Shown in pieces: positions 26,301 through 35,300 of a stretch of DNA of 60,000 nucleotides. Each line of letters starts with the position of its first letter. Position 1 is the stretch's first letter. The notes beneath the pieces are model-generated. The model was not told where the DNA came from. It saw only the letters and a program-made list of their open reading frames with translations, and made no database searches. Origin of the DNA: Antedon mediterranea (Eukaryota > Echinodermata > Crinoidea > Comatulida > Antedonidae); the NCBI RefSeq assembly GCF_964355755.1, contig NC_092672.1, positions 14,630,501 through 14,690,500 of the forward strand, in the 5' to 3' direction. Position numbers and translations under genes: made by a program.

Positions 26301-29300
26301 GATTTTCTTTTATTTGCAAATGACACTACTTTATTTCATTCATTTGCTTACAATCTTCTTGATCTGACTGTTATTCCAATCAATTCCAGAAAGTCATAGA
26401 TTGGTGCAACGCAAACAAATTGACAATTAATCTTGATAAAACTAATTATATGATTTTCCAGTCTAAAAATAAACAAATTACTCAACAGGGCTCATTGACT
26501 GTTAATAATGAAATAATTAAAAAAAGTACTTATGATATTAATGCATAAATTAAGAAAAGGCTGGTTTGTTATTTAGGTTGAAACATGCTTTTCTTAGAAA
26601 AACTCTAATCATGCTTTATAATTAATTTATTTTATCTACTTATGGCAGTTTGTTTAGTACAGCGAACTCTTCATACACTAACTGATTATTTTTCATCTAT
26701 TGGACACTCTTATAGTACAAGATTTAACAATGATTATAATTTAGCGTTACCTCAAGCTCAGATTTCTTTAGGGAAGTTTAGGATTAGTTTTGAAGGACCA
26801 AATTTATGGAATAACATTTCAGTTGAAATTCGTAGTATTATTTATCGGAAATCATTTATAAATCATGTTAAAAAAGGTTTATGTGATGAATATATAGAAT
26901 AATGTACGTTTTATGTTTTTTTTTTCAATTCCATCTGTATTTTTTGTAATTTATATTTGTAAAGGGGGTTAAACTCGATTAGAGAAATGTATTTTTTTAA
27001 CCTTCTATTGCCATGCTGTAATTTAAAAAAAATATATATATATATATTTTTTCTGTGGCAATAAAAGTTGAATATATATATATATAATAGCTTCTACAAG
27101 ATATATGCTTTAGGGAACTAGCCTTCCAGTACAGTACCTCTAAATCCACAGCAAATTCTGATAGCCCATTGAGAACATTGTTTAACTCCTCCAATCCTTC
27201 AACAGTGTCAACCAATGTCAAAGGAGTATCTTCCAGTTTTGGAAACCCTGGCTGCTCTACCTTTAACAATTGCTCTGGCTTATATTCAAGATGTTCAATT
27301 TCAAATTCATATGGATGTGAACAACTACAAGCAAAAAAATACAATATAAAAATAAAAGTTAATTTGAGTTTATAGATTTTACTTTAGAGTTTTCAGAGAA
27401 TGTATCGCTATACTAGGCAATAAAACATCAGACTGTTGACTGACTCGTAATCTTTCGCTTGAGCTCAGTGTACTGGTGGTTGATTGCCTATAAAATGCAA
27501 TGAATGTTGATTGACTCATAATCCCTCGCTTGAGCTCAGTGTACTGGTGGTTGATTACCTATAAAATGCAATGAATGTTGAGGTATATATACAAAGTACA
27601 CTTATCCAATTATTACATTCAATAAGCACCAAAATCAACAGTATCACAAAAGAAAAATAAAGACACCTTGTCTGTTATATATTACACTTGTATACTGACT
27701 TTTTATATATTTATAATTGTTTGTTTGAGTTTTTTAACAAAATGAATGTCCTTATTGAACCACTAAAGATTCTGAATTCTGTAATGAAAAAAAAAAAGAA
27801 GTCCAATACTCATACATGTTTTCAGTTTCTGTCATTGCTTCCAAATTTCTTTTTTTATGAATGAAACTTTCAACTACTGAAGAAATATCAACATTATCTG
27901 CAAAAGGCAACCAGAATAAAACAAAAAAGTCAAAACCAATTATCAAACACGTTTTACCAATTTACATTTTTTGTTAGATCGGTATTCCAGCATGCATTAT
28001 TATTTGAGTTTCATTAGTGTCCTTTTTATATCAGCATAACCAATATTATTATTGACACAAAAAATTATATTACTGTATGTAACTTGACCACTAAAATAGT
28101 AAGTAAAACTATTTCCTGTTTTCCCCACTAGATAATTCTAATGTATACTGTATATATACACATGTTTTGAGACATGATGAATCCAATAAAATACATCATA
28201 AAACACACATCTCCACTTGTCAAAATCATTTAGAGCTTGTCAAAAACAAAAGCATTTATTATTATAATGAAGGAAATTTTGCATCCACCAAATATAGAAA
28301 ATAAAATATATACATTAAAATCCTACCTTGTGATGTGTTGAGAGGTTTTTGAGCATTTGGCTTTACTTTAATGATTGGTACAAAAGGTGTGTTCAAATTA
28401 TTAATTTTTGTCTTAAAAGAAAGTTGGGGACGCTGTATACATCTAGCCTGCATAAGATGAAAGGTCTTTGATTTGGTGTCATCAGTATTCTGTAAGAGAG
28501 CATTACATGTATATTTTTAACATGCTCTAACCATTAATTCCTATATTTCTAGGCCTAAATCGACATGCACATTATATACTCCTTACCAAAAATGGTTAAC
28601 AATAAAAAAACATACCTTTCTATTCCAGCTGGCGATAACAACCTTAGGGGTATTTAGTGTCGTTGGTAAAATAGATTCTGCAGTCTTGATGCCAGATACA
28701 ATGTCAAGCTGAATTCCCTGTAATATATCAAAGTAATTGAATCTATAAGAATTGAAGAAAGCTTGTATCTGATTGGCTATCCCCAAAAAGAGGTCACACA
28801 CACACTTGAGTGGCCTATGATAACCGTTCACATGCCTCGCAAGCTGATCATATAGAGAACGACCTGTCGTGGGATTTTCTCAATAGAATCCGCAATTGAG
28901 CGGCCGTTTATATGATAAACCTCTCGCTAGCCAATCAACGGGTCGACCCAAATTCAGTTTATTGTATTTGTTGTCATTTTTTAGAGTGTTTATGTTATTA
29001 ATAATTCATAATAGAAATAATTATTATGACTTACAACTCTCTCAAGCATAAGGTCATTAGCTTCAATGATTGTATCTACCATCTCTTCTACGTCATGCCC
29101 ATGGCTGGGATCTAGTTTTCCCTTAATACCATTATCTTTTAGAAGCAAATTAACTCTAAAAAAAGAAATTAAATCAATATTATGTTTATACGGATGGAGT
29201 AGGTAAAAAGGGAGGCAGAAGGGGGACACAGGTATGAGTCTCACTTGCTCCGAGGAGTCTTCTCAGATACTGTACGGGGCAGTGTCAAAATTATATTACT

Positions 29301-32300
29301 CCGTGTAACTCAGTAAACACAAAGTTTGTTCGTTTATGTATAATCTTGTGGATTAATTGATTATTCATAAGTAAGCAAATGAATATTCATGAGTAGTACA
29401 GCAAAAACAGGAGATACGCTCCGTTGATTTTTGGAGTTAATACAAGCGTTTAAACAATAAATATCTAATTTGATTACATTCTACTGTTACTATTATTTAT
29501 ACCATTAGACGTTCAAAAACAAGCTGCACGCTTTCATGAACAGACAGTGGGTAAATACAGCGCGATGTCGTTGGTGGTATAGACACGCAGTGATTTTAAC
29601 ACTATTATTATTGAAAATTAAACGTCTGCGTGACAAAACCATACCTGTACCGTCATTTCCTGCCGCTGTTGTTTCAACCTTTCCTCATTCTGCACACACT
29701 TTAAAATTTCTGAGGTGAAGTTCCCAAGGTCGTTAAGTCTATGGGCACTAAATCTTGTGACTTGGATCCCTTTCTGACAATGATTTTGGTTAACCTTTCC
29801 ACAACCATGATCAGTGTTTCATAAACTCATCCCTTTCATCTGGTCTTTTCCCATCGGCCCTGAAACTCGGTGTAGTTTCTCCTATTCTGAAGAAACCACA
29901 ACTTGATCATACTGTCTTTTCTAATTTTCGACCTATCACTTGCATCCCTATTCTCTCTAAAATCTTCGAAAAGGTTGTCTCTTAACTTGTCAAGTTTCTT
30001 GAAGACAATGGCCTCAATGATGAATTCCAGTCAGCTTACAGGAAATCTTTAGCACAGAGACTGCTGTCCTGAAAGTTCACAATGACATCAAGGTCGCTGT
30101 TGACTCTGATTTATCTGTGTTATCAATTTATCTAGATCTTTCTGCAGCCTTCGACACCATTGATCATAACATTCTACTTAATCGCTTGATTGACATTGGT
30201 GTCTCTGCTTCTGTTCTTACCTGGGTACGTTCATACTTAACATCTTGACGCCTATATGTTAAAGTTAAATCTTGTGTATTTCTGATCCGATCTCTTTGAA
30301 CTTAGCAAACACTCTTGTAATTACCACGTTTATGCTGATGACACACAGTTTTACAACGAAAAAATGTGTCCACACTCTCATTACTTCTAGGCTGGATTAC
30401 TGCAAAAGTGTCCTGTGCGGACTTCCAGATACAAGTATAAACAAGCTTCAACTGCATCTTAACTCTGCCGCACGTTTGGTTAAACACACCCCAAAGTCGC
30501 AGTTTATTACACCAATACTTAAACAGTTACACTGGCTTCCAGTTCAATAATGCATTAACTTAAGTCATTCTCATTGTCTACAAATCACTACGCTTGTTCA
30601 CCTTTCTTGCCTGTTGTTTTCTGAATAGGCTACAGTAAGAGGCAACGAATTCATGAAAATTCAATTCAAATCAATTCAATTTCTTTATTGCTGCAAATGC
30701 CATCAAGGGCTAATATCCACAAGACTTAACTGATGCTAGCTGGGGTACTTACACACCGATCCCCAGTTAGCGGTGATGGTGTATCTCCATACTCCAGTTT
30801 CGGTGCTAGCTTGGTGTTTTTGTATTTTTGTTCTCTTCCTTTTGTTTTTCTGTTTTGTTTATTTGCGCTATATAAATCTATCTATTATTTATTATTAGGG
30901 TGCGTGGATGGAATGTCCACAATAATCATTTGTTCGGCAGCGAAACTTCCATGATGAATACACGTGGTAATTTCTTACCAGAGGGGTGCGCGTACATCAA
31001 ATGGAATTTCCACAACAGTTGTTCTGATCGTTCGGGCAACAAACTCACATGGTGAACACACGTCGTAGTACGTGTACATCAAAGGGAATTTCACAACAGT
31101 CGTTCGGGCAACAAACTTACATGATGAATATACACGTGGTAATTTCTTACCAGAGGGGTGCTTGTACATCAAATTGAATTTCTACAATCGTTCGACTCGC
31201 TCGGAATTGTTTTTCCAACAATTGATCGTGTGGCTCACGAACACACATGGTAGTTTCTTATAAGAGAGGGGTGCATGTACACTACACCAAATGGAATTGT
31301 TTTTCTACAAAGATCGTTCACTATTCTATACGATTGACTATAGGTTTATTTTAAATAAAAATACAATAGCTGACATTACGAATCCATAATCACCTCATGA
31401 ATATAAATAAGGCAAAACGTTAGTAGCGTTAGCACTTAACGGTTCAATGAACATGGTTACGCCCACCTCATTAACAAATTGTAATACACAGAATAACGTT
31501 AACCACGGCGCACCACGGTACACAGAGTAATTTTGACACGAACCCCAAGTAATATATATAAACTGTAGGTCTAGTGGATACAAAAACTGTGCGAGCACCT
31601 ACTGCAGTACTTTTGAGACAAGTAGGGGTTACACCACACCAAAGTGCCTTAGGCTGAGTAAGTATGAGAAAATATCAACTTAGAATTAATCTAAAATTAA
31701 ATTATAACTCTCTTAATTGAATGAGCAGAGGGATTTTCGGATACAATTCAAAATTCTTTAATCATCCTACACGGGGCAATTCAGTCATTGTTTGGCCACA
31801 CCCAACGTTCAATAAATAAGTAAAACAGTAAAATAGTTTTGTAGCTCACCTTGATAACAATTTTTTACTTTGGGTTTGTCTAAAATGCCTAAAGCTTTCA
31901 AAGCTACTGTAATATTCATATTCATCACCTGGTGCAGGCAGACCATTTGCAGCTTTCGTTGCTTTTACAAGTAGGCTTAGGGCTTTCTGTAATAAAAAAA
32001 AAAGTTTTTAATTTCATACATTTACAGTATGTATCTGTATTTATATTTTTGTATACTTTTTGTGTTTTCATTAATTGTGTTTGTCTGTTTTTATGAGAGC
32101 TTTTATTTTTTTACATTGACATGTATTGTTAAACTTCAATTCAATGTCAAATCAAGTTGGCAATTAAAAATGTTGATTATGACTTTTTTGTATTTAATAC
32201 TAGATTAGTTACATCTTATATAGTATATCAGTAATTTAATACTACTTTTAATATTTTGGACTTAATTTCTATATTGGGAGAAAACTCTATTCATTCATTA

Positions 32301-35300
32301 AAACAATTTTACAACATCGGTAATATACAAAATATGTAATAATACTAATATGTAAAACGTGATTTTATGTAATTATTTTGATTGAAAAATGGCTTTGTTC
32401 ATACAATTGCCGACTTATGGTGCAACTTGTTTATGTCAATCATGATCACTTTTGGCAATGTTTCAGACCCTATATTTTATAATTCTTTCTTTTTATACAT
32501 TATATAAACACATATACAAATAAACTTTATTACTGACGTTTGTATTAATTAATACTGTAATTACAGTACAAACCAAACCTCTGACGGGGACAGAAGTTCC
32601 TATGCAATTGAGTGATATATTTTTTGTGGTATATACCAAGTTTTTAAAGCTATTAGAACTACAATTTAATAACATAATTTATTGATATTGCCAATGTTGA
32701 TTTAATATATAAAAATAAATTACTAAAAACCATAATTTTATATACAATTATTATTTCAAAAACTATGTTATTTGAGCATTTGCCAAGCAGTCAACAGAGG
32801 GCATAATTTGTTTACATCGATCGCATGGCTAAAAAAATTATCATTTTCAGCAATGTTTTAGTCACATATATACTATACAGTTACTACTATATTTAGTTTT
32901 TCACGCTGCTGCTCTAGCCAGCTACTTCCCATGAGGACTACTCATTCAGAAGCTAAAGCAAGCAGCAATTATAGTATCTAAGGCCGACGTTTTGCGATTT
33001 TGTAAACTCGACTTATAATTTATAGATCCCAGCTGCTAGACCCAAAAAAACATCTTGGAAAAGAGTCTATGAGGGCTGACGGTTGAACGATTTTGGATTC
33101 TCGCCCTTTGATAAGTTGACGCGAATCAACAGACTGGGAAGAATTTTCATGAAGTCACGTTGTCTCTAGAGGGTATTCAGTTGCATGCCAACAGGTTGAG
33201 GTCACACACACAGCACATTAAAGTTCAAATTTGATCATTTTTAAATGGGCATGTGAATCATAATTAGAGAACTATCTTTGATTTGTATGTATTTTTGCGA
33301 TTAAAGGACATCTTTTAAATAATTAATCATAAATATATCTGAAGAAAGAACAATTATTAATTTTAAAATGTCGAGCAGCGTTTTTTGTAAGAAATATTTC
33401 TTGTTTTAAATCAATAACTGCTATAAAATCGTGATCGCCACCGTCAAGTAAAAAGGGTTGAAGTGCACCGGGATCTTGGTGTTCACATGGATGAAAAATT
33501 AACTTTTTCTACTCACATGGATACCAAACTATCGTTAAAAAAGCAAACCGCCTGCTCGGGCTGATGTGGAGACATTGCAAATATCTTTCTCCTCCAGCTT
33601 AATTTGCCATTTATACCTCATTAATTACTCTGTCCTTGGACTTCTGTTCTATTATCTACAACTCAATATCCCAAATACATGACACAAGAATTGATCAGAT
33701 TCATACTAAATTCATAAATTCCTCGGCCCAGTTGCCGGTTCTCTCAACACTAGTCAATTCTGGCAAGTACTAGACGCACACGAACCGACATGAATTTTTC
33801 TTTTTAAATGCCTAAATTCAAAGTTTGATTGTAAATTTGTCTCTCAACTTCATTTTTGTGTCCCTGTGCATAAACTTTGTATTAATAATCTTTTAAAAGT
33901 GCGGTTTTCTCGCTTTTAATGTCAATTTTAATAATATATAAATCTGTTAGTTTTCCTTGTTTTTTTTTTGTAAACCAAATGTATATTTTATGGCGATCCT
34001 GTTGGTCTTTTTCTTTATACACTGAATAAATTTTTTTTTAAACAAATAAATAAATACTTAAATTGTCTGTCAGACAATGGTTTTTGGGTTATAATTAAAC
34101 ATTTCTTTTCTGTTTCTATACGTGAATAAATATTATTTATTATACAACAAAAATTCATACTTTGATATGTCATAATTGTGCAATTGAAATTAAAAAATAA
34201 AAAATACTGTGAATCTGTAAAAGATGATGTGCTTTTTAAATAATTTAAATAAAAAATGATGTCTAAATAATATTACTTTAATATACTAAACAGACAGATT
34301 TCTGTCACTTTAGTTTATTTTATTGTTCGGTCAAGTCTGGGGATCACTTCATCAAGCCTAGATGCTTCAAGTGTCAACAAATTGTATCCTATTACAAACA
34401 AAACCTTTACTATTATATGGACTGTTTTGATAATAATTCAATGATTGTCTCTGACAGCGAATTACAGTATTATAATATCGGTCTAGATTGGGAAATACCA
34501 GAAATAATGTTTTGATTATTTGACAGTGAATTATTATAATACTGGCCTATGTTGACAGCAAGAACAACGTCATTATTTATTTATTTTACAAATTACTGTC
34601 TACATGCATCTATAATACTGTATTATCAGCAAATTTTTTCATAGACTCTCTTCTCCCAGACGTCCTAGTTTACAAATTATCAAAAACGTCGGTCTCTAAA
34701 ACTATAACTGCTGCTTGCTTTAGTTTCTGAATGAGTAGTCTTCTTGGGACGTAGCTGGCTTGTTTTTCATGCTACTTGCTTTAGCTTCTGAATGAGTAGT
34801 CCTCTTGGGACATAGCTGGATAAAGCAGCAGCATGAAAAACAACAATTTAATTACTTATTATTGATAATAAATACTCATAAAACAAATAAAAAATAACCA
34901 TTACAGAAAATAAGTAATCTAGCTCCTAAAAATATTACTTAAATCTATATAAACGACGAAAATGTATATCTTGCCCCATACAAAATAGCGCGACCACAAT
35001 AAAACGTGACCTAGCGCGACCGATAAATTAAAAGTATAGCTCTAGTAGCAGCGCGCAATACAAAATTCCGGAAGTTGATTTGATTTTGACCAAAATTAAA
35101 CATGACCTATTTCAAACGAGACCGATATCATCGTAAACCATCTATTATAGCAGTTTTCATACGGCACGACACAAACTTTTACAACTGAGGTTTATCGCAA
35201 ATACCTTGACTTCGAGAGAAACATTTGTATAGCACCACCGTATAATACAAACTTTATATACTGGTGGTGGCGCTATTGTTCCCAAACCCTTCCCATTATG

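Larger units (their letters stand above)
23505..27075 (+). pseudogene. Older LINE copy, split by a younger copy of the same family
   Basis: The left part (23,505-23,748) encodes [10 protein letters not shown] and [18 protein letters not shown]; the right part (25,758-27,075) resumes at IFNLSF and [15 protein letters not shown]. It continues through [26 protein letters not shown], a mutated catalytic motif FANDTT (FADD in the younger copy) and [17 protein letters not shown]. Several stops and indels are present. The 3' end carries a hairpin and AATAAAAGTTGAA then (TA)n, about 60 bp from EXOSC10 exon 7. Antisense to the host gene. Confidence 0.87.

Noticed and set aside
23505-27075. Host reverse transcriptase gene
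   Set aside because: Frameshifts, a split older copy and LINE-type 3' ends show transposon remnants antisense in an EXOSC10 intron, not a domesticated gene.
27169-27375. Plus-strand frame of 68 codons
   Set aside because: It is the complement of EXOSC10 exon 7, which is well supported by homology and splice sites.
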